From contig JAHEJW010000003.1 in NCBI GenBank assembly GCA_024638655.1, positions 119,769-166,487 of the forward strand: DNA of 46,719 bases. Reading direction: 5' to 3'. The DNA comes from a bacterium (lineage in GTDB: Bacteria; Actinomycetota; Acidimicrobiia; Spongiisociales; ZC4RG35). Shown here piece after piece: positions 1-8,220 of this stretch; within the stretch, counting starts at the first letter, position 1; every line of letters begins with the position of its first letter. A program made the position numbers and the translations under genes. The notes under the pieces are model-generated. The model saw nothing but the letters and a program-made list of their open reading frames with translations, was not told where the DNA came from and searched no databases.

Positions 1-125
1 CCGTTCGTCAATGGGTGGACCAGAACCCCAGTCAGATCGATCGCATCCTGTTCGTCGTCTTCGACGGAGAGAATCGATCTATCTATGAGGATCTACTCGC
101 ATCCGGGTCGTCCGTTTCTGGCTGA
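1..125 (+). CDS. Macro-domain protein (C-terminal fragment)
   Basis: Only the last 40 codons lie in the window (frame starting at base 3, stop TGA 123-125). The peptide contains IDRILFVVFDGENRSIYEDL, which resembles the last strand and helix of macro domains (Appr-1''-p / O-acetyl-ADP-ribose hydrolases), where an I..V.F....F/YE.LL pattern ends the fold. These proteins bind or hydrolyse ADP-ribose derivatives in the cytoplasm. The catalytic and ligand-binding loops are outside the window, so activity cannot be judged. The 3' end overlaps the convergent DUF1992 gene by 43 bases. Confidence 0.55.
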   Translation, partial: VRQWVDQNPSQIDRILFVVFDGENRSIYEDLLASGSSVSG

Positions 126-307
126 TCGCCTCTCAGGTTTCGCTTCAACCAGCGGCGAATCCACCAGAGCTCGTCGTCGTTGGTTCCCGTACCGGGGATC
201 GGCCGACCAGTCCCGGGTAGGTCGTCGAACTCGCCCCGCTCCATCGCCTCCCTTATGAGCCTGTCGACGTGGCTTTCGAATCGCTCGGGTGTTCCTGGCA
301 AGGGCAT
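83..307 (-). CDS. DUF1992 / DnaJ-homologue subfamily C member 28-like small protein
   Basis: A 74-residue protein carrying the DUF1992 signature: an amphipathic helix (VDRLIREAMERGEFDDLPG, residues about 14-32) followed by GxGRPIPG and a Trp-rich segment (ELWWIRRWLKRN). The family occurs alone in bacteria or fused to J domains in eukaryotes; its function is unknown. The ATG at 305-307 gives the usual family length. No clear Shine-Dalgarno is seen: the region just upstream is occupied by a 42-base inverted repeat (309-350), so initiation may depend on RNA structure or be leaderless. Confidence 0.75.
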   Translation of the reverse strand: MPLPGTPERFESHVDRLIREAMERGEFDDLPGTGRPIPGTGTNDDELWWIRRWLKRNLRGDQPETDDPDASRSS

Positions 308-308
308 G

Positions 309-350
309 AAGACAGGTTATCCGGGGAGGAGGATCCGGATAACCCGTCTT
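309..350. repeat. Long inverted repeat beside the DUF1992 start
   Basis: Two 16-base arms, 309-324 and 335-350, pair at 15 of 16 positions (only 314/345 mismatch) around a 10-base purine-rich loop (325-334). Ten base pairs (315-324 with 335-344) are continuous. It begins two bases upstream of the DUF1992 ATG on the minus strand and about 200 bases upstream of the CGNR gene on plus. It could be an RNA hairpin in the DUF1992 leader or a DNA operator. No U-run supports a terminator reading from plus. Confidence 0.7.
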
Positions 351-552
351 TCTTCAGGCGCTGCGAGGGACTCGCGAGTTGCGAGACACCTTGATTTGGT
401 AACGGCCTACGGACAGAGTCCGTTCCCTGGGCAGGTTGGCCGCCATCCTTTGCCTGCACGCCTGACGTCTGCGATCGTCGAGGATTGCGTTTGCTGCTTC
501 GAGCACTTTGCTCACCTGTCCTTTCAGTACCCCTTGCGGTAAGGAGCATTTC

Positions 553-571
553 AATGTATGCTCATTACATT
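553..571. promoter_or_regulatory. Palindrome at the CGNR gene start
   Basis: AATGTA (553-558), a 7-base spacer and TACATT (566-571) form a perfect 6-bp inverted repeat directly after a strong Shine-Dalgarno (AAGGAG, 541-546). It covers two possible ATG codons (554 and 558) of the downstream regulator-like gene. This is what an autoregulatory operator or a translation-blocking hairpin would look like; which of these is not decided by the sequence. Confidence 0.4.
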
Positions 572-1142
572 AGCTCAAGTCGATGTAAGTAGTCAAATGA
601 ATTTCTCCCATTACTCGGATCGGCCCGTCGCCCTTGCGGTGGACCTCGTCAACACCTCACAGATGGACGGGGACCAGATCGCCACGCCTGATCAGCTAGA
701 GGCTTTCCTGGAGTCCTATGCGGAGATGTGGGCAGGTGTCGCCACTCCCCCAAAGGCTGCGGACCTCGAGAAGGTGAGGAAACTCAGGTCCGACCTGCGC
801 ACGGTGCTCGCAACGAGAGACGAAGCCGTGGCGGCGGACATGATCAATGAGATTCTCGCTGAGCATGGGGCTGCTCCGAGGGTCTCCACTCACAGCGGAG
901 AACCCCATCTTCACTTCGAGCCGATCGGTACATCCATCTCGTCGTGGCTTGGTGCCATCACCGCCATGGGCCTGGCCACAGTGATCATCGAGAACGGGGT
1001 GGAGCGGTTCGGGGTCTGCGGTGCCAGCAGTTGTGAGGACGTCTACATCGACACCTCCCGGAACCGGTCACGCCGCCATTGCTCCACGACCTGTTCAACA
1101 CGTGAAGCGGTAGCCGCTTACCGGGCCCGGCAGGCAGAGTGA
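558..1142 (+). CDS. ABATE / CGNR zinc-finger domain protein, putative transcriptional regulator
   Basis: A 194-residue protein with an N-terminal ABATE-type region (PVALAVDLVNT, about residues 23-33, then helices) and a C-terminal zinc finger (about 151-192) with Cys154, Cys159, Cys175 and Cys179. The family's usual CGNR tetrapeptide reads CSTR here, but the four Cys and the trailing AVAAYRAR helix remain. Such proteins are presumed DNA-binding regulators. Start choice: ATG 558 has AAGGAG (541-546) 11 bases upstream. An internal ATG at 597 gives the family's usual N-terminus (MNFSHYSDRP) but has no SD of its own. A 12-codon ORF (ATG 554 to TAG 592) with better SD spacing ends four bases before ATG 597, so translational coupling to 597 is also possible. 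Confidence 0.8.
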   Translation: MLITLAQVDVSSQMNFSHYSDRPVALAVDLVNTSQMDGDQIATPDQLEAFLESYAEMWAGVATPPKAADLEKVRKLRSDLRTVLATRDEAVAADMINEILAEHGAAPRVSTHSGEPHLHFEPIGTSISSWLGAITAMGLATVIIENGVERFGVCGASSCEDVYIDTSRNRSRRHCSTTCSTREAVAAYRARQAE

Positions 1143-1220
1143 GGGCCTGAACACCACACACTCAGAGGCCGGAGGGCCTTCGGCGATGGACTTGCTGTCA
1201 CCTCGTCCCAACGGCATAGG

Positions 1221-2045
1221 GTGGCGACGATGCCATCCAACCGAGATTCCACCAGCACCATTCTCGTGGTCGCTGGGGCAACCGCAGTCGTGGCTGCCCT
1301 CATTTTTGGGATCGGCGGTTGGATCGTGGCCAGCGGTCTGATCTCGGGCTCCGCTGCAACCATCCGAAGTGCGGCCGAGGTTGTCGACGACGCCGCGGTC
1401 GCCACCGAGGCGGCCGCTTTGAGCGTGACCAACATGCGAGCAGTAGTCGAGGAGATCGAGAGCGCGGCGCGATCAGGAGGACGAACTCTCGGCACCGTGG
1501 AGCAGTTGCTCAGCGACATCAGCGATCAGGCGACTGAGGACGTTGCTCGAAGCCTGGAAAGCACAGTAGACGCCATGCCCGGGATCATCCGGACTGGGCT
1601 CGTCATCGATCGGACACTGAGCGCTTTGAGTCTGCTCGGCGTCGACTACGACCCTGCAGTTCCCCTTGACACCGCCCTCGAGTCAATACGCGACTCACTG
1701 GCACCCTTGCCAGATGAGATTCGGGAACAGTCCCGGCTTCTCGACGAAGCAGCCGCCGACCTGGCAATGATCGCCGAGAGCTCCGGCAACCTCGCCGCAA
1801 GCCTGCTCGAGATAAGGATCGACCTGCTCGAAGCCGAGGACATCGTCAATGACGCAGCCCGCGGCATAAACGAGATGTCGACGCAGTTCGACGGGCTCGC
1901 TGACGACTTCGACGCATACCGAATGTGGATGCCGTTGCTGGTTGCCGCCGCTGCCCTCGCCCTCGGCGCGGTTGGGCTTGCCATCCTCGTCCTCGGCATC
2001 GACCGTGGCCGGACGGGGGGATCAGGCGAGCCTGCGTCGGAGTGA
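1221..2045 (+). CDS. Two-TM membrane protein with a long helical extracytoplasmic region, unknown function
   Basis: A 274-residue protein not assigned to a named family. TM segments lie at about residues 12-38 (ILVVAGATAVVAALIFGIGG) and 234-260 (MPLLVAAAALALGAVGLAIL), flanking about 195 Ala/Asp/Glu/Ser-rich residues with no Cys and strong helical heptad character. The shape (TM, helical ectodomain, TM) recalls the sensor half of chemoreceptors or histidine kinases, but no HAMP or signalling domain follows; only a short Arg/Gly tail remains. GTG 1221 or ATG 1230 could start it. Its end overlaps the convergent rhomboid gene by 24 bases. Confidence 0.7.
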   Translation: MATMPSNRDSTSTILVVAGATAVVAALIFGIGGWIVASGLISGSAATIRSAAEVVDDAAVATEAAALSVTNMRAVVEEIESAARSGGRTLGTVEQLLSDISDQATEDVARSLESTVDAMPGIIRTGLVIDRTLSALSLLGVDYDPAVPLDTALESIRDSLAPLPDEIREQSRLLDEAAADLAMIAESSGNLAASLLEIRIDLLEAEDIVNDAARGINEMSTQFDGLADDFDAYRMWMPLLVAAAALALGAVGLAILVLGIDRGRTGGSGEPASE

Positions 2046-2723
2046 GCGTCTCAACAGAATCGCAGCCAGCAACCCGAAGACGAACCCGCCCGCATGCGCC
2101 TCCCAGGCAACATTCGTGCCACCGAGCCCGAACTGGGCGATGAACCACACGCCGAGGAATATCGCCGCCGGCACCGGAATGATGAACCACCCAACCAGGG
2201 ACAGAACACGGTGGGCCGGAAACAAAACCGCATAGGCGCCCAGCACTGCAGCAATGGCGCCCGACGCACCAACGAGGGGAACCGTCGAATTCGGGTTCAG
2301 CACGACGAACGCTCCAGTGGCGGCGATGCCCCCGAGGAGATAGAGGAGCAGATACCGCACCCGGCCAAAAGCTTCTTCGACGTTGTTTCCGAAGATCCAC
2401 AGGAACCACATGTTGAACAGGACGTGACCTATCGACCCGTGCAAGAACAGCGAGGTGAGCACCGAGATCAACGGCTCCTTCTCGGGGAAGACGGGCTGAC
2501 CCGGCTCCGAGCTGCAAGTCGAATCGATTATCTCGGATTCGCTGAGAGGATCGCCGGTGATGATTTCACAACCGATCGCCGCACGTCTGTAGAGAAACTC
2601 CTGCTGTTCGGAGGGAGTGTCGCGTGCCTGAATGGCGAAGAAGACGTAGAGACAAGCTGCGATCAAGACGAGGGTGACAACCGCGGTGGACCTGGTGGGG
2701 TTGATGTCACGAAGCGGAAGCAC
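2022..2723 (-). CDS. Rhomboid-family intramembrane serine protease
   Basis: A 233-residue polytopic membrane protein with the rhomboid catalytic set: HGSIGHVLFNMWFLWIFG (His95, His100 and Asn104 around the oxyanion hole), GASG with nucleophile Ser154, and AHAGGF with His210. Rhomboids cleave TM substrates within the membrane. A hydrophilic insertion of about 50 residues with Cys52 and Cys70 sits between TM1 and TM2 (residues 32-85) and may form a disulfide-held extracellular loop. It lies 37 bases downstream of the toroid-fold gene on the same strand. Confidence 0.92.
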   Translation of the reverse strand: MLPLRDINPTRSTAVVTLVLIAACLYVFFAIQARDTPSEQQEFLYRRAAIGCEIITGDPLSESEIIDSTCSSEPGQPVFPEKEPLISVLTSLFLHGSIGHVLFNMWFLWIFGNNVEEAFGRVRYLLLYLLGGIAATGAFVVLNPNSTVPLVGASGAIAAVLGAYAVLFPAHRVLSLVGWFIIPVPAAIFLGVWFIAQFGLGGTNVAWEAHAGGFVFGLLAAILLRRSLRRRLA

Positions 2724-2760
2724 TTGGGAATGATATGTGCGCCAAGGGCCGAGGACGCTC

Positions 2761-3693
2761 CTAACCCTCGTGATCCTCCCACCAACGGATCACCCGCAGG
2801 GCGCGGAGCGTATTCCACCTTCCAGGCTGGCGGCCACCCTCCATCTTGAAGAAGGTCTCACCGGAGTATGTGGGGCCCACCCCCCACCGACCGTCGCTCC
2901 TGCGACGCTCATGCACCAGGGCAATTGCCTCTCCAGCCCGAGGATCTCGTGGCGCGTGGACGTCGCGCATGTGGTCGAGGCCGCGGAGGACGTCGTAGTG
3001 CCATCGCGGGGGGAATGAGAACTTCGTCCAAGCTTCGTTGATCACTTCACCCGTCCTGTGGGACCGAAACATGTGATGGTTCAACATGAACTCCACGCCC
3101 GACTCCAGCGCCAGGTCTGCGCCGTCGTTGCCGGTCCGCCGTTTCCAGATGAGGAGACCTTCGAGTACCGAGATGGTCGTATGGAACGACGAGTGATACA
3201 CGCCGGGCTGATAATCGCGACAGTTCCAGGCGCCGTCGTCGAGCCGCTCCGAGATCAGGTAATCAGCGATTTCGTTGATTCGCGAGTCGTCAGAGTCGAA
3301 GTATGAAGCAATCGAGAGCACCATCCCATTGATGCATTTCTCGGCGTGGGGATGGCCGACGTGATAGGAGACCCCGCCGTCGATCCAGGCGGCGCGGTCG
3401 AGCAGTAGTCGGGCGCCCTCAACCGCCTGGGGAGATGCTGGATCAACACCGAGCCGCCTCAGTAAGAGCAGCGTGTAGGTCGTCGAGGTCCACTTTGGAC
3501 CGTAGAGACCCCCACCCCAGCCGCCGTCGGAATCCTGAGACTCCAGAAGGCGCTGGCCCCACCCTTCGGTCGAGACCCTGTTCCTGGTCTCATCCCAATC
3601 TGATTCCGGCTGAGCAAGGAGGTCGCGCTGAGTCTGCCATCCAACGGCCGGATCTCCGGCGATCAACCACTCCACCGTCTGCTGATCAATCAC
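2761..3693 (-). CDS. Prenyltransferase / squalene-oxidase-repeat-like alpha-toroid protein
   Basis: A 310-residue soluble protein with repeated QW-like turns (SQDSDGGWGGGLYGPKWTST near 53-71, DDGAWNCRDY near 155, SDGRWGVGPTYSGE near 267) typical of the alpha/alpha-toroid fold of terpenoid cyclases and protein prenyltransferases. The DxDD motif of squalene-hopene cyclases is absent and the protein is about half their length, so it is probably not a cyclase; substrate unknown. The start is GTG at 3691-3693; no strong SD precedes it. Confidence 0.7.
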   Translation of the reverse strand: MIDQQTVEWLIAGDPAVGWQTQRDLLAQPESDWDETRNRVSTEGWGQRLLESQDSDGGWGGGLYGPKWTSTTYTLLLLRRLGVDPASPQAVEGARLLLDRAAWIDGGVSYHVGHPHAEKCINGMVLSIASYFDSDDSRINEIADYLISERLDDGAWNCRDYQPGVYHSSFHTTISVLEGLLIWKRRTGNDGADLALESGVEFMLNHHMFRSHRTGEVINEAWTKFSFPPRWHYDVLRGLDHMRDVHAPRDPRAGEAIALVHERRRSDGRWGVGPTYSGETFFKMEGGRQPGRWNTLRALRVIRWWEDHEG

Positions 3694-3731
3694 AGGTCAA
3701 ACCCATGCGTCTCCCTGGCCCGAATTCGTCT

Positions 3732-3752
3732 CGGTTCCGCTTCAGCGAACCG
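3732..3752 (-). terminator. Hairpin after osmC
   Basis: On the minus strand CGGTTC pairs with GAACCG, and the stem extends by two G-C pairs across a one-base bulge, closing on a UGAA tetraloop. It sits 24 bases after the osmC stop and before the next gene's GTG. There is no clear U-run, so this may be a weak terminator or a 3'-end stabiliser. Confidence 0.35.
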
Positions 3753-3775
3753 GAGTCATCTCCAGTTTCGATCGG

Positions 3776-4204
3776 TCAGGCGAGTACCGCCTCGAGGGTG
3801 ATGTCGACGTTGCCTGCCAGCGCCTGGGAGACAGGGCATCCGTTCTTGGCGGTCTCCGCAAGGTCCTGGAATACCTCGTCGGCAATCCCGTCGACGTTGG
3901 CTGTCACCTTGAGCGCCATCTTGGTGATGCCTTCTCCCGGCACGAATGTCGCAATGGCTTCAACGTCGAGACTGGTCGGTGGAGTGTCGTTCTTCGCCAG
4001 AGTGTTGGAGAAAGCCATCGAGAAGCATGCCGAGTGAGCGGCGGCGATCAGCTCCTCCGGACTGGTCAAGGCACCATGTTCTTCAGATCTCGCCTTCCAC
4101 GTCACCTCCATTGGTGGCGCGGCCCCAGAGTCGAGAATCGTATTGCCACTCCCGTTGAAGAGGTCACCCTCCCAATGTGTCCGGCCGGTGCTGTCGAGTG
4201 CCAT
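3776..4204 (-). CDS. osmC: OsmC-type peroxiredoxin (organic hydroperoxide reductase)
   Basis: A 142-residue protein of the OsmC/Ohr superfamily. The two redox cysteines are in the expected contexts: Cys60 in AAAHSACFSM and Cys123 in NGCPVSQAL. Members reduce organic hydroperoxides in the cytoplasm with thiol cofactors. The HSACFSMAFSN and NGCPVSQAL wording is closer to OsmC proper than to Ohr. GGAC 11 bases upstream of the ATG may serve as a weak SD. It appears monocistronic or loosely linked to the downstream minus-strand genes. Confidence 0.93.
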   Translation of the reverse strand: MALDSTGRTHWEGDLFNGSGNTILDSGAAPPMEVTWKARSEEHGALTSPEELIAAAHSACFSMAFSNTLAKNDTPPTSLDVEAIATFVPGEGITKMALKVTANVDGIADEVFQDLAETAKNGCPVSQALAGNVDITLEAVLA

Positions 4205-4298
4205 GTTCGGGTCCTTTGTTCGACGTGGCGGCGGAGCCTAATAAGCCGAGTCGCCTGTCCATCCCGCCCGGGAGTGCCCACCCGACCTGAACGGAGGC

Positions 4299-4553
4299 CT
4301 AATCGGCGTCGACCAGGAACCTCTCGATCTTGTCCTCTGCTGCCTCGGTGATCTGGCTCTCCAGCTTCCTGAGGGCGCGGGCTATCGCCAACTCTTCACC
4401 GATTACCGGCTTCACAGGGTCGGCCGGGTTTCTTCGAGCCCTGCCAGTGGCCTCGAAATGGTCGCCCCGCAGATCGAGCACAGCTCGTGCCGTGGTGTCT
4501 GTGTCGTCCTCCTCGATGTGGATCGAGAGGGTGACATCCTTCTCCTGCTCCAT
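4299..4553 (-). CDS. DUF1876 family small protein
   Basis: An 84-residue acidic protein. TLSIHIEEDD at the start, LDLRGDHFEATGRARRNPAD in the middle and IGEELAIARALRKLESQI near the end match the DUF1876 (dsRBD-like) family of actinobacteria. Function is unknown; family members often sit beside stress or universal stress genes, and here the downstream neighbour is osmC. An AAAGGGG tract upstream of the ATG serves as SD. Its start lies 59 bases beyond the aroF stop, so readthrough from the trp operon is possible. Confidence 0.8.
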   Translation of the reverse strand: MEQEKDVTLSIHIEEDDTDTTARAVLDLRGDHFEATGRARRNPADPVKPVIGEELAIARALRKLESQITEAAEDKIERFLVDAD

Positions 4554-4612
4554 GTGACCCCTTTCGCTGTCCCAACCGAAGCTACACCCTCGTCAAGAGA
4601 TCCACCTGACGG

Positions 4613-5626
4613 TCACAAACGCCGGTCGACGGCAGCAGCAACTCCCCTGAGCTTGTCCATCATGTCGGCAAAGCCGTCGAGGGTCAGGCTTTGCTTGCCG
4701 TCGCTCAAGGCCGTTTCCGGGTCATTGTGCACCTCGACCAGGAGGCCGTCGGCCCCTGCGGCAATGCCTGCCCTCGCCAGATGTGGCACCAGACTTCGTT
4801 CGCCTGCCGCGTGACTGGGATCGGCGATCACGGGAAGATGAGACTTCTGCTTCAGCACCGGAATCGCTGAGATGTCGAGCGTGTTCCTGGTTGCGGTCTC
4901 GAACGTTCGGATACCCCGCTCACAGAGGACCACCCGTGAGTTGCCTGCAGAGACTATGTACTCCGCAGCCAGCAAGAGCTCCTCAACCGTCGATGAGATC
5001 CCTCGCTTGAGGAGCACGGGCTTCTCCTGCGCCCCAGCTTCGGACAGCAGCCGGAAGTTCTGCATGTTTCGGGCTCCGATTTGGAGCATGTCTGCATATG
5101 ACGCCACCAGCGCGATGTCCTCTGGCGCCACGACCTCGGTGACCACGGGCATGCCGGTCTCGGCTCCGACTTTGAGAAGCAGGGCGAGGCCCTCCTCTCC
5201 CAGACCCTGAAAGCTATATGGCGATGTGCGAGGCTTGAACGCACCACCACGGAGCATCCTGGCTCCTTCCTTAGCGACGCTGCGCCCGACTGCCTCGAGT
5301 TGCTCGGCGTTCTCCACTGAACAGGGACCGGCCATCACCACGACTTCCTCGCCCCCGATAGTCACATCGCCGACCCTGACCTCCGTGGGACCTGGTTGGT
5401 ACTCGCGGGACACATGTGGATACGGAGGCGCAACACCTCTGACCTCCGAAACCCCCGCCATCATCTCGATCTCCGGAGCAAGCGCCTGGGCCTCCGAGTC
5501 GATCAGTCCGATGTGGGTCTCCTCACCGACCACACTGACCAGCAGGCGCCCTCCCTGTTGTTCTACGTACCTGACGACCGCGGCCTTCTCCTTCAGAGAG
5601 CATTCCGGGTCGAGAACGACGATCAT
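4613..5626 (-). CDS. aroF: 3-deoxy-7-phosphoheptulonate (DAHP) synthase, type I-beta with N-terminal regulatory domain
   Basis: A 337-residue enzyme condensing phosphoenolpyruvate and erythrose-4-phosphate, the first step of the shikimate pathway. Residues 1-70 form a ferredoxin-like N-terminal domain, known in Thermotoga-type enzymes to mediate feedback inhibition. The barrel follows with AGPCSVE (metal ligand Cys102), [18 protein letters not shown] (Lys131), [21 protein letters not shown] and [14 protein letters not shown]. It is the last gene of the trp operon and overlaps trpA by four bases (ATGA), so precursor supply is co-transcribed with the tryptophan branch. Which end product inhibits it cannot be read from the sequence. 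Confidence 0.95.
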   Translation of the reverse strand: MIVVLDPECSLKEKAAVVRYVEQQGGRLLVSVVGEETHIGLIDSEAQALAPEIEMMAGVSEVRGVAPPYPHVSREYQPGPTEVRVGDVTIGGEEVVVMAGPCSVENAEQLEAVGRSVAKEGARMLRGGAFKPRTSPYSFQGLGEEGLALLLKVGAETGMPVVTEVVAPEDIALVASYADMLQIGARNMQNFRLLSEAGAQEKPVLLKRGISSTVEELLLAAEYIVSAGNSRVVLCERGIRTFETATRNTLDISAIPVLKQKSHLPVIADPSHAAGERSLVPHLARAGIAAGADGLLVEVHNDPETALSDGKQSLTLDGFADMMDKLRGVAAAVDRRL

Positions 5627-6396
5627 GCGGGCGCTCCCGTGAGACGGAGACCCGCCAGAAAGTCACCAGGGTCGGTCCCGGACTCGATCGAGTCGATCAG
5701 TGCGCTTCCGATCACTACACCATCGACATACGGAGCCAGATCTTCCACTTGGCTCCTATCGCGGATGCCGAACCCGGCCAACACCGGCAGCTCCGATGCG
5801 TCTCTAACCCGTCCCAAATACTCGAGATCCGAGTCGGCGAAGTGCACGTTCCCACCGGTGACACCAGTCGTAGTCACGGCGTAGACGAACCCACTACTCG
5901 CCCCAGCGATGGCACGGAGACGATCGGGAGGCGTCGTTGGAGTCACCAACTGGACGATGGCCAGACCTGATCGTGCGAGGCGATCCCTCAGCTCACCGCT
6001 CTCCTCCAAAGGGAGGTCGGGAACGATCACACCCGAAACGTTCGCCTTCGAGAGTGACTCTCCCAGCCGGTCTAGGCCGTAGGCGAGAAACGGGTTGTAG
6101 TAACCCATCAGCAGCACAGGCGCGTCTAGGTCCAATCCTTCGAGTAGTTCGAGGATCCAGTCGAGGGTGACTCCGTTTTCCAGAGCGACATGGCTCGCCT
6201 TCTGGATCGTCAAGCCGTCAGCCATCGGGTCTGTGAAGGGAACACCGACCTCGACAACGTCCGCGGCAGCAGCGACCGCCTCCAGAATCGTTGAAAAGCT
6301 ACCCAGATCGGGGAATCCCGCCGTGACGTAACCACAGAGCGCCGGGCCGTCGGAAGCCCTGATAGCCGCGGTGATCCCGTTGCCTCGCTCAGTCAT
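5623..6396 (-). CDS. trpA: Tryptophan synthase alpha subunit
   Basis: A 257-residue TIM-barrel protein cleaving indole-3-glycerol phosphate to indole and glyceraldehyde-3-phosphate; indole passes to the beta subunit. Catalytic Glu49 (VVEVGVPF) and Asp60 (DPMADG) fall at the same numbers as in the enteric enzyme, with [10 protein letters not shown] and the phosphate-binding GFGI and IGSAL loops following. The reading frame is open further upstream, but ATG 6394-6396 is preceded by GGGGAGG at correct spacing and gives the family N-terminus ([11 protein letters not shown]). It overlaps trpB by eight bases and aroF by four, implying translational coupling. Confidence 0.97.
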   Translation of the reverse strand: MTERGNGITAAIRASDGPALCGYVTAGFPDLGSFSTILEAVAAAADVVEVGVPFTDPMADGLTIQKASHVALENGVTLDWILELLEGLDLDAPVLLMGYYNPFLAYGLDRLGESLSKANVSGVIVPDLPLEESGELRDRLARSGLAIVQLVTPTTPPDRLRAIAGASSGFVYAVTTTGVTGGNVHFADSDLEYLGRVRDASELPVLAGFGIRDRSQVEDLAPYVDGVVIGSALIDSIESGTDPGDFLAGLRLTGAPA

Positions 6397-7609
6397 GAGG
6401 TACCTCCCCGTTGATGATCTGCAGGTCCTTGTCTCCGCGCCCGGAAAGACCGACCACGATCCGGCCACCGGGGTGGCTACCAGCCCATCTCCTCGCGCCG
6501 GCCAGCGCGTGGGATGACTCCAGCGCGGGCAGGATTCCCTCTTGAGACCCGCACTCGTTCAAGGCATCGATCGCCTCATCGTCCGTTACCGACTCGTACG
6601 TCGCTCGACCCAGGTCACGGAGCAATGCATGCTCGGGACCAACCCCGGGATAGTCGAGACCGGGTGCGATGGAGTGGGTCTCCAGGATCTGACCGTGCTC
6701 GTCCTGTAGCAGGGCGCTCATCGCACCGTGGAGCACTCCGGTGGTGCCGGCTCCCAGAGTCGCCGAGTGCGACTCGCCGGGACGACCCCCTCCACCGGCC
6801 TCGATCCCGAGGAGCTCCACGTCGGAGTCCGCTATGAAGCCGTGGAAGAGCCCGATTGCGTTGGAACCACCCCCCACGCACGCCACCGCGACGTCGGGGA
6901 GATCTCCTGCGGCGGAAATCGTTTGTCTCCTTGCCTCGCGGCCGATCACCGCCTGGAGCTGGCGGACGAGCCATGGATATGGATGAGGTCCGACCACCGA
7001 GCCCAGCAGATAGTAAGTGCCGGCCGGATCGGCCACCCAGGCGCGGAAAGCCTCGTCGATGGCCGCCCTCAGTGTCTGGTCGCCGGCCTCGACGAGAATC
7101 ACCTCGGCGCCGAGCAGGCGCATACGTTCGAGGTTTGGCCGCTGTCTACGAGCGTCGATGGCGCCCATGAAGATCGTGCAGGGCAGACCTACACGAGCCG
7201 AGGCCGCGGCGGTGGCCACCCCATGCTGACCGGCGCCGGTCTCGGCGACTATGCGCTCCACACCGAGTTCTCTCGCGATGAGGGCCTGACCTATGGCGTT
7301 GTTTATCTTATGAGCACCGGTGTGACACAAATCCTCCCGTTTGAGATACACCTCGGCGCCCCATCTGCTCCCGAGCGCAGGCGCAGGCGTCAAGGGAGTC
7401 GGTCGGCCGACGAAGTCGGCCAGCTCGGCCTCCAACGCGGTCATGAACTCTGCGTCGGCAAAGAGATGCTCGGTCTTCTCCTCGAGGCGATCGAGAATCG
7501 AGGTCAGGGTCTCGGGCGCAAACCGCCCGCCGTAGGGCCCGAAGCGCCCGTTGGGTGGGGGACCTCCCTCGATGAGCAGCTCGATTGGGCTGGCTGTGGT
7601 CGTGGTCAT
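6389..7609 (-). CDS. trpB: Tryptophan synthase beta subunit
   Basis: A 406-residue PLP enzyme joining indole and serine to make tryptophan. PLP-binding Lys101 is in GAHKINNAIGQAL, catalytic Glu123 in AETGAGQHG, and the phosphate-cup glycines in CVGGGSNAIG. The N-terminal RFGPYGGRFAPETL is the TrpB1 type that pairs with TrpA, not the stand-alone TrpB2 type. It overlaps trpF by four bases (ATGA, 7606-7609) and trpA by eight. Confidence 0.98.
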   Translation of the reverse strand: MTTTTASPIELLIEGGPPPNGRFGPYGGRFAPETLTSILDRLEEKTEHLFADAEFMTALEAELADFVGRPTPLTPAPALGSRWGAEVYLKREDLCHTGAHKINNAIGQALIARELGVERIVAETGAGQHGVATAAASARVGLPCTIFMGAIDARRQRPNLERMRLLGAEVILVEAGDQTLRAAIDEAFRAWVADPAGTYYLLGSVVGPHPYPWLVRQLQAVIGREARRQTISAAGDLPDVAVACVGGGSNAIGLFHGFIADSDVELLGIEAGGGGRPGESHSATLGAGTTGVLHGAMSALLQDEHGQILETHSIAPGLDYPGVGPEHALLRDLGRATYESVTDDEAIDALNECGSQEGILPALESSHALAGARRWAGSHPGGRIVVGLSGRGDKDLQIINGEVPHD

Positions 7610-8220
7610 GTCTTCACCGACTCTTTCTCATGTTGTCTCACTGCTGCCAGAAACTCTCTGATCCTGCCCGGGTCTTTGACTCCAGGCTTCGCTTCCACTC
7701 CGCTGCTCACATCGACTGCGTAAGGCTCGACAGTGGCGATAGCCGTCCCCACGTTCGCCGCGTTGAGGCCGCCGGCGAGAGTCATCCTCCCCCGGCCCGC
7801 GAACACCGCTGCTCGCTGCCAGTCGACGGACTCTCCAGCACCGCTGGCACGCCCCTCGTAGTGGAACCGCCTTCCGACCGTGCCCGACAGGTATGCCCCC
7901 AACAGGTGGTCGTCGCCTTCCCGGAACACCGGCAGGATTCTGGAGCCGTCAGGATTGAAAACGGCCCGGTAGTCGACCTGCACGAGGTCAGCCGGGAATC
8001 TCGCCAAGACCTGATTCACCTCGGCTTGGTCAGGCCTCAGGAACACAGCAACTCGCAGGACCCGCCCCGGGAGCTCCTTGGCGATTTCGGCTGCTCGGGT
8101 CACACTGACCTTCCGCGCAGAGTCGGCGAACACGAATCCGACGGCATCAGCTCCGGCTTCGACTGCAACCTGCGCTGAGGCAAGGTCGGTGATCCCACAG
8201 ATCTTCACGTGAATGGTCAC
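7606..8220 (-). CDS. trpF: Phosphoribosylanthranilate isomerase, divergent active-site motifs
   Basis: A 204-residue TIM-barrel enzyme (Amadori rearrangement of phosphoribosylanthranilate). The general base Cys8 (KICGIT), the AGADAVGFVF stretch, LAGGLNAANV and DVSSGVEAKPGVKD support TrpF. Two spots depart from the enteric pattern: the usual QLHG reads QVDY (81-84), and the general-acid aspartate before the GGSG..FDW loop aligns with Glu122 (YEGRASGAGESVDW). The place in the operon between trpC and trpB, with ATGA overlaps on both sides, supports the assignment. Many actinobacteria lack trpF and use PriA; here a dedicated gene is kept. Confidence 0.9.
   Translation of the reverse strand: MTIHVKICGITDLASAQVAVEAGADAVGFVFADSARKVSVTRAAEIAKELPGRVLRVAVFLRPDQAEVNQVLARFPADLVQVDYRAVFNPDGSRILPVFREGDDHLLGAYLSGTVGRRFHYEGRASGAGESVDWQRAAVFAGRGRMTLAGGLNAANVGTAIATVEPYAVDVSSGVEAKPGVKDPGRIREFLAAVRQHEKESVKT

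Noticed and set aside
308-552. Possible tRNA or small RNA gene in the long intergenic region
   Set aside because: No cloverleaf or TPsiC-like sequence seen; only the inverted repeat at 309-350 stands out.
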